A DNA stretch of 64,000 bases from JBBQSN01 sp963825505. GTDB taxonomy: Bacteria; Actinomycetota; Actinomycetes; Actinomycetales; CAWJMD01. A program made the translations under genes and the position numbers. Within the stretch, counting starts at the first letter, position 1, and every line of letters starts with the position of its first letter. Below, in pieces: positions 33,436 through 42,993 of this stretch. The stretch spans positions 62,001 through 126,000 of the forward strand of contig CAWGTL010000002.1 in assembly GCA_963825505.1 (NCBI GenBank). Direction: 5' to 3'. The notes beneath the pieces were generated by a model, which ran no database searches, was not told the DNA's origin, and saw only the letters and a list, made by a program, of their open reading frames with translations.

Positions 33436-36400
33436 TCATCGACCACCCTCCTCCCCGGCACCCGCCGCAGCAGGGGCCGTGGCCTCGGACGCACGCCCGC
33501 GGGACACACCGGCCTGGAAGCCCGACAGCATGCTGCGGACCTCGGCGGCGGTGCGGCCGGGACGGCTGGAGACGGCGGGCTGGGTCGTGGTGACCTCGGC
33601 CGCCGCGCTGGCGCCGCGGGTGCGGCGCACCAGGGGGGTGCCACCTGCGGCACCGCCCTCGGGACGGTAGGACGACAGGGCGGACAGCTCGCTGAGCGCG
33701 CTGGACGCCATCGCCGAGCGCTGGCGCAGGACGTCGCCCGCACCCTGGACGGCCGGCTCCGGGGCGACGGGCTCGGCCCCCGCGTCGGATCCGCCCTTGG
33801 GCACCAGCGGTGCCGAGGGGGCGGCCATCACCGGGGTGTAGGCCTCGGCGAAGTCGGCGGTGGCCGTGGCGGCCAGGTCGTCGGCGGTCATCGTCGGGTA
33901 GGTGATCCGGGTCGGTTGGCCGACGGGGTCGGGGATGTCGCGCCGTCCGCGACCGGGCAGCTTGAGGCCGCGCCGGGCGGTGGCGCCGGGCAGGATGTCC
34001 ATCGCGGTGGCGCTGGAGAACACCGGCGCCGGCTCGGGCGCGGGCTGGGCGGCGGGGGCCGCGGGCGCCTGGGCGGCCAGCGCCGTCAGCTCGTTCGCCG
34101 CGCTGCGACGACCGTGCTGCGGCCGGGGCGCCTCGTCGGCAACCGGCTCGGGCTCGGGCTCGGGCTCGACCACGGGCTCCGCGACGGCGACCGGCTCGGG
34201 CTCGTCCAGCACGACCGGCTCGTCCAGCACGACCGGCTCGTCGAGCACGACCGGCTCGTCCAGCACGACCGGCTCGTCCAGGTACGCGGTCTGCTCGAGC
34301 ACCGGGGTGGTGTCCAGCTCGACCCGGGCGACCTCGGCCTCGTCGCCGGACGTGCCCGCCTCGAGGTCCTCGGGCGTCACCGACCGGCCGACGGCCTCGG
34401 CGCGACGGGCGCGGAACCCGGTGAACAGTCCCGGACGGGCCTCGCTCGGCTCGCGACGCTGGGCCGGGACGACCGGGTCCGGGGTGGCCACGGGAGGAGC
34501 CGGGGTCCGGGTCGGCAGCGCCGGGGCGTCGGCCGACGGGGTCACCGGGGGGGTGACCAGGGCTGCGGGGGTCTCGGCCGGGGTCGCCGGACGCTCGCGC
34601 TTGGGCAGCGAGGTGCTGCGCTGCGGCAGGCTGCCGCCGGCGGCCGGGCCCGCCGGGACGATCCGCGGCTGCAGGGTCTGGTGGTCGACCCCGGCGGCCG
34701 CCGCGGCGACGGCCTCGGCCGCGTGGGCCAGGGCGTCGGCGCTGACGGGCGCGATGCTGTCGGGGGTGTGACCCACCGCGGGTGCCGCGGCGGCCTCGAC
34801 CGACGGGGCGGACGGGTCCTCGACGCTGCCGGGGCTGAACAGCGCGGCCGGGAGGTCGACGGTCGCGATCGTGCCGCGGCCGTCGCCAGGGGCGAGCGTG
34901 ACCGACGCCTCGAGGCGACGGGCCAGGCGGCCGACCACGTAGAAGCCGAGGCGCTGGGCGCCGACGACCTCGGACACGGGCGGGTTCTGGATCCGGTCGT
35001 TGGCCTCGTCGAGCTCCTCGGAGCTCATGCCGAGGCCCTCGTCGATGATGGTCAGACGGACGCCGATCGGGCCGTTGTCGGTGGTGACCAGCACCCGGCT
35101 GCCCGGGTCCGAGAACGCCGTGGCGTTCTCGAGCAGCTCGGCCAGCATGTGCGCGGCGATCAGCGCGGCGTGACCGACCATCGGCGGGTCGACGTGCTGG
35201 GCCAGGTCGACCCGCTCGTAGTGCTCGATCTCCGAGGAGGCGGTGCGGACCACGTCGGCCAGCGGCATCGGGCGGCGCAGGCGCCGGCCGGTGTCGATGC
35301 CGGCCAGGACGAGCAGCGACTCGGCGTTGCGGCGCATCCGGGTGGCGAGGTGGTCGAGCTTGAACAGGTTGTCGAGCGTCTCCGGGTTCTCCTCGGTGCG
35401 CTCCAGCTGGTCCAGGAAGGACAGCTGGCGCGACAGGAGGACCTGGTCGCGACGGGCGACGTTGACGAACATGGCGGCGATGGAGCCGCGCAGCGCGGCC
35501 TGCTCCTGCGCCGTGGCGACGGTGGTCTTGTTGACGTCGTTGAACGCCTTCGCCAGCCGGCCGACCTCGTCGTTGGAGTTGACCGGGATCTCCGGGATGG
35601 TCAGCTCGGGGCCCTCGCCCGGGGTCGCCATCTGCTCGACCATCTTCGGCAGGTCCTCGCGGATCTGCGCGGCGGCGGCGGTCAGGCGGCGCAGCGGGCG
35701 GGTGATCCGGCGAGCCAGGAACAGTGCCAGCAGGACCGGGACGACCACGGCGAGGACGGCGACCGCGATGACCTGCAGCGCACGGCTGTCGGCGTCGTTC
35801 GCGAGCTGGGAGGAGCGCTCCTTGGCGCCGTCGATCAGCTTGGCCAGACCGGTGCCGAGGGAGTCGATGTCCTCCTCGAAGGCACCCACCCAGTACTGCA
35901 CGTCGATGTTGTCGAACACGCCGTCGGCGTCGTCGATGGTGCGCTGGCGGGCCAGCTGGGTGGTGTAGCCGAGGGCCGGGGTGCGGATGCCGGCCGCGTT
36001 GCTGACCACCGACGGTGCGCTCGCGGACCAGGTCGCTGCGACGGGCGGAGTCGACGGCGGCCTCCTTGCTGGCCTCGTCGTAGCCGCCCGCGGCGACGGC
36101 CGGGGTGGTGGTGTCGCGCTCGATGCTGATCGAGTCGAGCAGCTCGAGGGTGGCGGTGTAGGCGCGCAGCTGGTTGGCGAGCGTGCGGTCGTCGACGCCG
36201 TCGGCGATCGCGGACGGCAGGGCGATGTCGGTGCTGATGATCTCCGAGTACCGGATCAGCGCCTGCTCGGGCGTGAGGATGCCGCCGTCGACCTGGCGGC
36301 GCAGCTCGGGCAGCGTGGCGTTCGCGGCCTGCGAGGCGGCGTAGCCGGCCCGCGACTGCTCGTCGAGCTCGCTCAGGTCGAGCTCGGTGCCCCGCAGCTC

Positions 36401-36679
36401 GGCCAGGCCGGCGTCCAGGCCCTGACGGACCTGGGCCAGCGCCGGCTCCTGCGAGGTGTCACCCGACAGCACGGCGACGGTGAGGGCACGCTCCGTGCCC
36501 AGCCCCCGCACCAGGTCCGTGAGCCCGCTCGCGCGCTCCGTCAGGGCCTCGATCTGCCGTGCCTTGCGCGCGTCGGTGGCGGCGGTCGTCGCGATGACGC
36601 CCGCTGCCAGCGCGAGAACAAGGACCGGAAGGGCGAGAACGGCCAGGATCTTGGCCCTGATGCCGAAGCTGCGCAGCAT
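33436..36679 (-). CDS. Conservon sensor histidine kinase, CvnA-like (one frameshift)
   Basis: Membrane sensor kinase of 1080 residues after repair. TM1 (about 8-30), an extracellular helical NIT-type sensor region (to about 300), TM2 (about 301-323), HAMP, a helix DHLATRMRRNAESLLVLAG in place of a standard HisKA motif, and a HATPase domain with ELLENATAFSD (about 510) and DEGLGM (about 546). The last 440 residues are a low-complexity Ala/Pro/Glu tail with DEPVVL repeats. The frame breaks near 36011; removing one base gives ERTVVVSNAAGI and continues to the stop, and the total span (3244 = 3n+1) fits one insertion. ATG 36679 chosen as it starts just before TM1. Whether it phosphorylates anything is unproven for this family. 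Confidence 0.88.
34199..34281 (-). repeat. 18-bp in-frame tandem repeat in the kinase tail
   Basis: Four 18-base units (GGCTCGTCCAGCACGACC, one with a single change) at 34199-34270 plus a partial fifth. On the coding strand they encode DEPVVL repeats in the disordered C-terminal tail. The multiple-of-three period lets copy number vary without breaking the frame. Confidence 0.9.
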
Positions 36680-36856
36680 GGGATGACCTTCCACTCGTCG
36701 AACGCTCGTGTGTGCCGGCACGACGTGGTGCCGGCCCGATGAGCCTCCATCGGTCGTCGCGCCACTCGGATTGACCGAACCGACCCGGCCTATCACCCGA
36801 ACGGAGCAACGTCGTCCCGGCGCGTCGCCGTGACGGCGTACGGCAATGTGGGGATC

Positions 36857-37477
36857 ATGCCCGGTTCGAGCCTCGTCCTGCTAGCGGGGGGCACCTCGTC
36901 CCGGTTCGGGACGGACAAGCTCACCGCCCGCGTGGGTGAGCACGACCTGCTGAGCCTCACCCTCTCGCTCCTGCTGCCGGGACACCGCGTCACCGTCGTC
37001 GGCCCCGAGCGCGCGCTGCCCGCGCTCGTCGCACCGGATCCGCAGGGTTCGCCACCACGCACCGTCACGTGGGTGCGTGAGTCCCCGGCCGGTTCCGGCC
37101 CCGCGCGGGCGGTGCACGCCGGCGTCGCCGCCGCGCTGGCCGCCTCGCCGGACCTCCCGGTGGTGGTCCTGCCCGGTGACGCGCCCGAGGCGCACCTCGC
37201 GGTCGAGCCGCTGCTGACGGCCCTGGACGGTCTGCAGCCGCGCGCGACCGGCGTGGTCGGACAGGACGCCGACGGCCGGCTGCAGCCGCTCCATCTCGCC
37301 CTCACCCCGATCGGGGCCGTGCAGCTCCTCGCCCACACGCCGGAACCGGGTTCGTCAGCCCGGGCCCTGGTGCGCTCGCTCGGTCTGCTGCCCGTGCCGC
37401 TCCCCGCCGCCGCCACCTTCGACGTCGACACCGCCGACGACCTACGGGCCTGGCTGGCGCGTGGCGCCGACCGGTGA
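36857..37477 (+). CDS. MobA-like nucleotidyltransferase
   Basis: NTP-transferase of 206 residues with the MobA/CofC-type start LVLLAGGTSSRFGTDKL (about residues 5-21), which binds the nucleotide phosphate, and VVLPGDAPE as the metal-binding strand (in place of the usual CDxP). This family guanylates molybdopterin or makes related cofactors; the low conservation here makes the exact substrate uncertain. ATG 36857 places the motif close to the N-terminus as usual; a start at 36830 would add nine residues. Divergent from the conservon; no cofactor genes are nearby. Confidence 0.78.
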   Translation: MPGSSLVLLAGGTSSRFGTDKLTARVGEHDLLSLTLSLLLPGHRVTVVGPERALPALVAPDPQGSPPRTVTWVRESPAGSGPARAVHAGVAAALAASPDLPVVVLPGDAPEAHLAVEPLLTALDGLQPRATGVVGQDADGRLQPLHLALTPIGAVQLLAHTPEPGSSARALVRSLGLLPVPLPAAATFDVDTADDLRAWLARGADR

Positions 37478-37500
37478 GTCCGCCAGCAAGGGCGCGAGCC

Positions 37501-38013
37501 TCATCGGGGCTTCACCCACCACTCGAGCCGACCGTGCTCGTCGTCAGTCACGTGGGAGGCCACGAAGCCCAGGCGGCGGGCGACCGCCGACGAGGCCCGG
37601 TTCCACTCCGCCACGCGGATGACGAACTCCCCCACCTCCACGCGCGCGGAGACGAGCGTCATCAGCAGCGCCACGCCGCGGGTCGCCAGACCGTGCCCGC
37701 GGCGCCCGGCGTACAGGGTGTAGGTGAGGTTGACCTGCCCGGGCGCGAGGTGGTCGAGGTCGCGCTGGAACCCGACGACGCCCACGAGCTCGTCCGCATC
37801 GACGTCGACGAGGCCGAGGTCGAGGACCGTTCCACCCGTCACCCACGCCCGCTCGCTGCCCCTCAACCACACGCTGACCTCGTCGGCTGTGGGACGCCGC
37901 TCGGCCCCCAGGCTCCGCAGGACCGCCTCGTCGATCCCGGCGAGGTGGGCGTCGGCGTCGCTCGGCGTCAAGGGCCGGAGCGCGGCCACCCCGTCGTCGG
38001 CCAACCACGTCAC
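37501..38013 (-). CDS. GNAT family N-acetyltransferase (RimJ/RimL type)
   Basis: Acetyl-CoA-dependent transferase of 170 residues. Core motifs: LRPLTPSDADAHLAG at the start, VGVVGFQRDL, LTYTLYAGRRGHGLATRGVALLM (the acetyl-CoA-binding loop R-R-G-H-G-L-A) and RVAEWNRASSAVARRLGF, the motif of protein-N-terminal or small-molecule acetyltransferases. GTG at 38013 fits the domain's edge; the frame extends to 38124 but that part has no similarity. Substrate unknown. It ends 24 bases from the converging transferase gene. Confidence 0.85.
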   Translation of the reverse strand: MTWLADDGVAALRPLTPSDADAHLAGIDEAVLRSLGAERRPTADEVSVWLRGSERAWVTGGTVLDLGLVDVDADELVGVVGFQRDLDHLAPGQVNLTYTLYAGRRGHGLATRGVALLMTLVSARVEVGEFVIRVAEWNRASSAVARRLGFVASHVTDDEHGRLEWWVKPR

Positions 38014-38185
38014 GCTGCCGCCGGAGCGCTCGAGGGTCGTGGCGCCGCGCGGAGGCTGACGCGCTGGCGCCCGCGTCCGTCCTGCATGCAGGCCATGGTT
38101 CACCTTCGGCCCTGACACCGCCACGAGACGCGCTCAGACAAGTGTTCGAGAGCGGTTGTCAGTGGTCTGTGCTGGAATGGGTGTC

Positions 38186-39751
38186 ATGGCGGCGGAGGTG
38201 GTCGGGAGCGTCCCGGCGGGTGAGGTCGGTGGCGTGCCTGCTGCTGTCGCCGCCTCGCTGCGGCGGTTGCGGGGGGTGGAGCGGGAGCGTGCGGTGCGGG
38301 CGCGGCGGTGGTCCGACGCGCGGGCGTGCGACCTGGCCACCGGTGACGAGGCGCTGGCGGTGATCGAGGCCGCCGAGGCGGTCAAGGCCTGGGCCGACTC
38401 CCTGGCCCTGGCCGCGACCCGGCGGATGGTGGAGGTCCTGGACGACGAGGACGACCGGTACGCCGCACCGCGGATCGGGGCCGCGGCCCGGGCCGAGCTG
38501 GCCGACACCGCGGTCTCGGAGATCGCCGCGGCCACCGGCCTGGGCGAGCGCGAGGTCTCGCGCCGGGTCGCCCTGGCCACCGGTGGAGCGGACCGGTCAG
38601 AGCCGCTGCTGGCGGCGATGCGGACCCGCGCAGTGAGCCTGTTCCGCGCGATCACCGTGCACGAGGCCACCACCGGCATCGAGACCGAGGACCTGCCCCA
38701 GGTGCACGCCGCGGTCCTGGCGCACCGCCGTGACGGCACCCCGCCCTCACCGGCCCAGGTCCGCGACCGGCTCACCACCCAGATCAAGCGCCACGACCCC
38801 GACGCCGGCGAACGCGCCCGCACCCGAGGTCTGCGCGACCGCACCGCCTGGGTCCGCCCGGCACCGGACGGCACCGCCCACCTCACCGTCACCGGCGACG
38901 CCGGCCGCTGCACCGCCGCCTACGACCGGGCCGACACCATCGCCCGCGCCCTCAAAGCCGCCGGCCACGGCACACCCCCCACCCCCGACACACCAGCCCA
39001 CACACCAGCAGACGCACCAGCAGACGCACCAGCTGAACAGGACGAGCGGACACTGGCCCAGCTGCGCTCCGACGTCATCCTCGACCTCATCCTCTACGGC
39101 CAGGTGGTCGCACCCGCGAAGGAACCCGCCACCACCTCCGGACCCCACCTGACCGTCGAGCCGGTCGAGCCGGTCCGACCCGAGGAGCCGGTGGGTGCGT
39201 GCGACCTGCCCGTCCTCGGCCAGCTGCCGCCCGCAAGCGTGCACCTGACGATGCCGCTGACGACCCTGCTCGGCGCCGACGACGACCTCGGCACCGTCCG
39301 CGGCGTCGGAGCGGTCACCGCCGCCCACGCCCGCGAGCTCGCCACCGCCGCCGGATCCATCTGGCGCCGCCTGGTCACCGACCCCCTGACCCGCCGCGCG
39401 ATCACCCTGGACCCCCGCCGGTACCGACCACCGACCTCGGTCGCTGACGACGTCCGCGTCCGCGACGGGGTCTGCCGCGGCGTCGGCTGCACCCTGGACG
39501 CCTGGCGCTGCGACCTCGACCACGTCATCCCCTGGACCTCAGCCGGACCCACCGAACCCGGCAACCTCGTCCCGCTCCACCGCCACCACCACCAACGCAA
39601 GACCCGCGACCGGTGGCGCTCCCACCTGCACCCCGACGCCACCCTGACCTGGACCAGCCCCCTCGGACGCACCTACACGAACGAACCGCACACCTACGGC
39701 TCGCTGGACCCTCCCGACGCCGTCGAACCCGAACCGCCACCACCGTTCTGA
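38186..39751 (+). CDS. DUF222 / 13E12-type protein with HNH nuclease domain
   Basis: Predicted 521-residue protein. The N-terminal DUF222 region (to about 330) includes ARRWSDARACDLATGDEALAV shortened motifs and REVSRRVALA. The C-terminal HNH domain reads VRDGVCRGVGC, CDLDHVIPWTSAGPTEPGNL and LHRHHHQRKT, with the Cys and His residues for metal and catalysis. This family is multi-copy in many actinobacteria and related to the mycobacterial 13E12 repeat; cellular role unknown. The Pro/Ala/Asp/Thr-rich linker (about 275-290) is encoded by short repeats (PADAPADAPA). Starts at 38156 (GTG) or 38177 (ATG) are also possible. No terminal inverted repeats or target duplications were seen, so mobility is not shown. 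Confidence 0.85.
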   Translation: MAAEVVGSVPAGEVGGVPAAVAASLRRLRGVERERAVRARRWSDARACDLATGDEALAVIEAAEAVKAWADSLALAATRRMVEVLDDEDDRYAAPRIGAAARAELADTAVSEIAAATGLGEREVSRRVALATGGADRSEPLLAAMRTRAVSLFRAITVHEATTGIETEDLPQVHAAVLAHRRDGTPPSPAQVRDRLTTQIKRHDPDAGERARTRGLRDRTAWVRPAPDGTAHLTVTGDAGRCTAAYDRADTIARALKAAGHGTPPTPDTPAHTPADAPADAPAEQDERTLAQLRSDVILDLILYGQVVAPAKEPATTSGPHLTVEPVEPVRPEEPVGACDLPVLGQLPPASVHLTMPLTTLLGADDDLGTVRGVGAVTAAHARELATAAGSIWRRLVTDPLTRRAITLDPRRYRPPTSVADDVRVRDGVCRGVGCTLDAWRCDLDHVIPWTSAGPTEPGNLVPLHRHHHQRKTRDRWRSHLHPDATLTWTSPLGRTYTNEPHTYGSLDPPDAVEPEPPPPF

Positions 39752-39790
39752 CCGGCCGGCGCGGGCCCGGTCCTGGGTAGGGTCGCCAGG

Positions 39791-40774
39791 ATGCGAGCTA
39801 TCGCCGTGACCGAGCCTGGTGGACCCGAGCAGCTGGTGCCGTCCGAGGTGCCCGACCCCGAGGTGCGCGCCGGCCAGGTGCTGGTGCGGGTGGCCGCGGC
39901 CGGCGTCAACCGTGCCGACGTCATGCAGCGCCTCGGCCACTACCCGGCGCCGGAGGGCGAGCCGGCCTGGCCCGGCCTCGAGGTGTCGGGCACGGTGGCC
40001 GCGCTGGGTCCCGGCACCGAGGACTCCGGCTGGTCGGTGGGCGACGAGGTCTGCGCGCTGCTCGGCGGCGGCGGGTACGCGGAGCAGGTCGCGGTGCCGG
40101 TCGGGCAGCTGCTCCCGGTGCCGGACGGCGTCGGGCTGGTCGAGGCCGCCGCGCTGCCCGAGGTGGCGTGCACCGTCTGGTCCAACGTCTTCATGGCGGC
40201 CGGGCTGCAGCGCGGCGAGACCCTGCTCGTGCACGGCGGCTCGAGCGGCATCGGCACGATGGCCGTCCAGCTCGCCCACGCTCTCGGGGCACGGGTCGCC
40301 GTCACCGCCGGTTCCGCCGACAAGCTCTCGCGCTGCGCCGAGCTCGGCGCGGACGTGCTGGTGAACTACCGCGAGGAGGACTTCGTCGACCGGGTCCGGG
40401 ACGCCACCGACGGCCGCGGCGCCGACGTCGTGCTCGACAACATGGGCGCGAAGTACCTGTCCCGCAACATCGACGTGCTCGCCACCGGCGGCCGGCTCGT
40501 CGTGATCGGCCTGCAGGGCGGCACCAAGGCCGAGATCGACCTCGGGGCGATGCTGCGCAAGCGGGTCGCCGTGATGGCGACCTCGCTGCGCGCCCGGCCG
40601 GCGGCCGAGAAGGCCACCATCGTGCGGCAGGTGCGCGAGCTGGTCTGGCCGCTGGTGGCCGACGGCACCGTGCGCCCGGTCGTGCACGAGCGGTTCGCGC
40701 TCGACGACGCCGCCGCCGCGCACCGGACGATGGAGGAGTCCTCGCACGTGGGCAAGCTGCTCCTGGTGGTGTGA
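39791..40774 (+). CDS. NADPH:quinone reductase (zeta-crystallin-like, MDR family)
   Basis: Zinc-free medium-chain reductase of 327 residues that reduces quinones or enones with NADPH. Start MRAIAVTEPGGPEQL, AAGVNRADVMQRLGHYP (PIG3-like), and the nucleotide motif LLVHGGSSGIGTMAVQLA (about residue 140) are typical of the TP53I3/PIG3 group. A strand GLEVSGTVAALG follows normal family spacing. ATG at 39791. It ends 30 bases before bpa, in the same direction, so they may be co-transcribed. Confidence 0.92.
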   Translation: MRAIAVTEPGGPEQLVPSEVPDPEVRAGQVLVRVAAAGVNRADVMQRLGHYPAPEGEPAWPGLEVSGTVAALGPGTEDSGWSVGDEVCALLGGGGYAEQVAVPVGQLLPVPDGVGLVEAAALPEVACTVWSNVFMAAGLQRGETLLVHGGSSGIGTMAVQLAHALGARVAVTAGSADKLSRCAELGADVLVNYREEDFVDRVRDATDGRGADVVLDNMGAKYLSRNIDVLATGGRLVVIGLQGGTKAEIDLGAMLRKRVAVMATSLRARPAAEKATIVRQVRELVWPLVADGTVRPVVHERFALDDAAAAHRTMEESSHVGKLLLVV

Positions 40775-40803
40775 CCCCCTCCCGCAGGTGTGAGGATGGG
40801 GCG

Positions 40804-41397
40804 ATGAGCGAGCAGCAGCCGGAGCAGGCGCAGGGGCACCCGGAGCGCCCCGAGCAGACCGTGGTCGTGGTCGGCCCCGAGGGGATGGGTGTCGCCGGCG
40901 GCTCGGACGAGCGCAGCAACCCCGCCGAGATGGTCGAGCAGCCGGCCAAGGTGATGCGGATCGGCAGCATGATCAAGCAGCTGCTCGAGGAGGTCCGCAG
41001 CTCGCCCCTGGACGAGGCGGGCCGGGCCCGGCTCGCCGAGGTGCACGAGCGCTCGCTGCACGAGCTCGAGGACGGCCTGTCGCCCGAGCTGGTCGAGGAG
41101 CTGCGCCGGATCTCGCTGCCGTTCGACGACTCGGCCACCCCGAGCGACGCCGAGCTGCGGATCGCCCAGGCCCAGCTGGTCGGCTGGCTCGAGGGCTTGT
41201 TCCACGGCATCCAGACCGCGCTGGTGGCCCAGCAGATGGCCGCCCAGGCCCAGATCGCCCAGATGCGGCGAGCGCTGCCCGGCGGCCCCGCGGCCGGCCC
41301 GCAGCCGGGCCAGCAGCAGCCGGGCCAGCCCGGCGAGCCGGGCCAGCAGCTGGGTCCCGACGGGCGCCCCACCCACGGCACCGGCCAGTACCTCTAG
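40804..41397 (+). CDS. bpa: Bacterial proteasome activator (Bpa/PafE)
   Basis: Ring-forming activator of the 20S proteasome, 197 residues. The helical core is recognisable (AKVMRIGSMIKQLLEEVRSS, LPFDDSATPSDAELRIAQAQ, LVGWLEGLFHGIQTALVAQQMAA) and the C-terminus ends in HGTGQYL; the GQYL tail docks into the proteasome alpha-ring pockets. It lets the proteasome degrade unfolded proteins without ATP. The N-terminus (about 40 residues) and the Gly/Pro/Gln linker before the tail are disordered. This gene implies a 20S proteasome elsewhere in the genome. ATG at 40804. Confidence 0.96.
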   Translation: MSEQQPEQAQGHPERPEQTVVVVGPEGMGVAGGSDERSNPAEMVEQPAKVMRIGSMIKQLLEEVRSSPLDEAGRARLAEVHERSLHELEDGLSPELVEELRRISLPFDDSATPSDAELRIAQAQLVGWLEGLFHGIQTALVAQQMAAQAQIAQMRRALPGGPAAGPQPGQQQPGQPGEPGQQLGPDGRPTHGTGQYL

Positions 41398-41435
41398 CTG
41401 ATCGCCCGACAGATTCCGGACGAGTGCGCGATCAG
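41398..41435. terminator. Weak hairpin between bpa and the converging small gene
   Basis: 8-base arms CTGATCGC / GCGATCAG enclose 22 bases directly after the bpa stop. The right arm overlaps the stop of the small leftward ORF. Long loop, so only a modest candidate. Confidence 0.4.
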
Positions 41436-41638
41436 TCGCGCGGGGCGCTCGGCGGGTACTCCTGGTGGAGGACCGCGTCGGTCCACACTCGCTCGATCTC
41501 AGCCATCGGAGCCTCGGACGGCTTGCTTGCGTCGAGCGTCCCGGAAGCGTCCTCGTTGACAGCGGTCACCGAGGCAGGTCCGCCGACGACTCCGTAGACG
41601 CCGCGCTCCTCCCGCTTCTCCCGCTTCCCGTCGCGCAC
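41432..41638 (-). CDS. Small hypothetical protein (or continuation of the next gene after a frameshift)
   Basis: 68 codons from a GTG at 41638 with strong third-position G/C, so it reads as true coding DNA. The product has a charged start (RDGKREKREERG) and ends MAEIERVWTDAVLHQEYPPSAPRD; no family recognised. The GTG lacks a clear ribosome site. The same frame stays open upstream into the end of the neighbouring gene, so one indel near 41680 would join the two into a single protein of about 215 residues; this window has many such indels. Confidence 0.45.
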   Translation of the reverse strand: MRDGKREKREERGVYGVVGGPASVTAVNEDASGTLDASKPSEAPMAEIERVWTDAVLHQEYPPSAPRD

Positions 41639-41669
41639 GTCAAGAGATCGCGTCCCGACGAGGGTGCGG

Positions 41670-42110
41670 TCACGCAGGGAAGTCGTCGCCGGCCTGGAGC
41701 CGCTGGCGCAGCAGCACCTCGAGCGCGATCGACTCGCCGTCCCGCGCGCCGCGACCCACCTGCACCGACGGCTCGGACGGCTCCAGCCGGACGCCGCGGA
41801 ACCGGGCCAGGACACCCGGTGGCGGCACCACGAGCACGTACCAGCCGCCGTCCCGACCGACGCCGAGCGAGCGGTCGCGCTTGACGTACCAGCCCTCGAC
41901 GTCCGTGCGCAGCCGTCCGCTGCCGCTGTACGGCCGTGCGGTCAACGAGGTGGTGGCGAGACCGAGATCGGTTGCGGCACGGACGAACTCGGCGATGATC
42001 GCGGACGCCTGCGCGGCGTCCTGGGCGCGGACGCGGTCGGCCGCCGCCGCGTGGTACGCCGCCTTCTCCCGCGCCTCCTCGCGCCGCCGGGCGGCCTCGT
42101 CCTGGCTCAC
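41670..42110 (-). CDS. Hypothetical protein with charged helical N-terminus
   Basis: Predicted 146-residue cytoplasmic protein that I do not recognise. The first 35 residues are a charged helix, rich in Arg, Glu and Ala (DEAARRREEAREKAAYHAAA). The rest is a compact domain containing GWYVKRDRSLGVGRDGGWYVLVV (two Trp-Tyr-Val strands) in shortened form here. ATG overlaps the end of the HAD gene (42107-42110), so they are probably translated together. See the preceding entry for possible extension of the C-terminus. Confidence 0.65.
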   Translation of the reverse strand: MSQDEAARRREEAREKAAYHAAAADRVRAQDAAQASAIIAEFVRAATDLGLATTSLTARPYSGSGRLRTDVEGWYVKRDRSLGVGRDGGWYVLVVPPPGVLARFRGVRLEPSEPSVQVGRGARDGESIALEVLLRQRLQAGDDFPA

Positions 42111-42946
42111 GTCCCGCTCCTCGCCGCGGTGAGACGGGCCAGGAGCGGCTCGAGCACCTGGGCCACGCCGTCCTCGGCCACCGGTGGCGCCACGTGCGGG
42201 GCGGCCGCCAGCGCCTCCGGGTGGCCGTCGGCCATCGCGTAGCCGCGGCCGGCCCAGGCGAGCATCGGCACGTCGTTGGGCTGGTCGCCGAAGGTGACGA
42301 CGTCGCGGGCGTCGACGCCCGCCTCGTCGGCCAGCTCGGCCAGGGCGGCGGCCTTGCTGACGCCGACCGCGCCGATCTCGAGCAGCCCGTCCGCGGCGTT
42401 GGAGTGGGTGGGCACGGCCTGCTCGCCCACGACGTCGCGGGCGATCGCCAGCATCTGGTCGGCGTCGCCGCCCTCGACCCGCAGCAGCACCTTCACCACC
42501 CGCGGCTCACGGCCGGCGGCACCGGCGAGCAGCTCGTCCAGCGGGGCCACAGCGAGCTCGTCGGTCGCGGTGTCCCACCGGGTCACGTAGCCGGGCTCGC
42601 GGGAGAAGCCGTCCGTCGTCTCGAGCGCCACCTGGGCGTCCGGCCAGAGGCCGCGCAGCGCGTCCACCACCTGCCGCACCGTCGCGGTCTCGACCGTGCG
42701 CGCCCGGGAGACCTCCCCGGTGGCGCCGTCCAGCCGCAAGGCGCCGTTGGCACACAGCGCGACACCGCCGAGACCGAGCTCGTCGAGCACCTGCCGGGTC
42801 CACCGCGGAGGGCGCCCCGTGACGAGGACCACGAGCACGCCGGCCGCGTGGCAGGCGCGCAGCACCTCGACCGTGCGGGGGCTCAGGGTCTGGTCCGGGC
42901 GCACGATCGTCCCGTCCAGGTCGGTCGCCACCATCCGCAGCCGCAT
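42107..42946 (-). CDS. HAD superfamily (Cof-type) phosphatase
   Basis: Sugar- or nucleotide-phosphate phosphatase of 279 residues, Cof/YbiV subfamily. Motif I VATDLDGTIVRP (nucleophile Asp near residue 8), motif II VVLVTGRPP, the C2 cap domain between, and motif IV TFGDQPNDVPML are all present. ATG 42946 puts motif I near the N-terminus; an in-frame GTG at 42982 is less likely. Natural substrate unknown. A second Cof-type phosphatase lies at 45945-46763; the two share general motifs but are not close copies. Confidence 0.9.
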   Translation of the reverse strand: MRLRMVATDLDGTIVRPDQTLSPRTVEVLRACHAAGVLVVLVTGRPPRWTRQVLDELGLGGVALCANGALRLDGATGEVSRARTVETATVRQVVDALRGLWPDAQVALETTDGFSREPGYVTRWDTATDELAVAPLDELLAGAAGREPRVVKVLLRVEGGDADQMLAIARDVVGEQAVPTHSNAADGLLEIGAVGVSKAAALAELADEAGVDARDVVTFGDQPNDVPMLAWAGRGYAMADGHPEALAAAPHVAPPVAEDGVAQVLEPLLARLTAARSGT

Positions 42947-42993
42947 GCCCCCATCCCATCGCACTCGACGGGACGGGGGCACGCGGTCCGCGG

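Noticed and set aside
34199..34281. 18-bp repeats considered as a CRISPR-like array
   Set aside because: Units are contiguous with no spacers and lie in frame within a coding region.
38995..39033. Short CACCAGCAGACG-type repeats in the DUF222 gene as a regulatory element
   Set aside because: They encode a Pro/Ala/Asp linker in frame and are simple low-complexity coding repeats.
38186..39751. DUF222-HNH gene considered as an insertion sequence
   Set aside because: No terminal inverted repeats or target-site duplication, and flanking genes look undisturbed.
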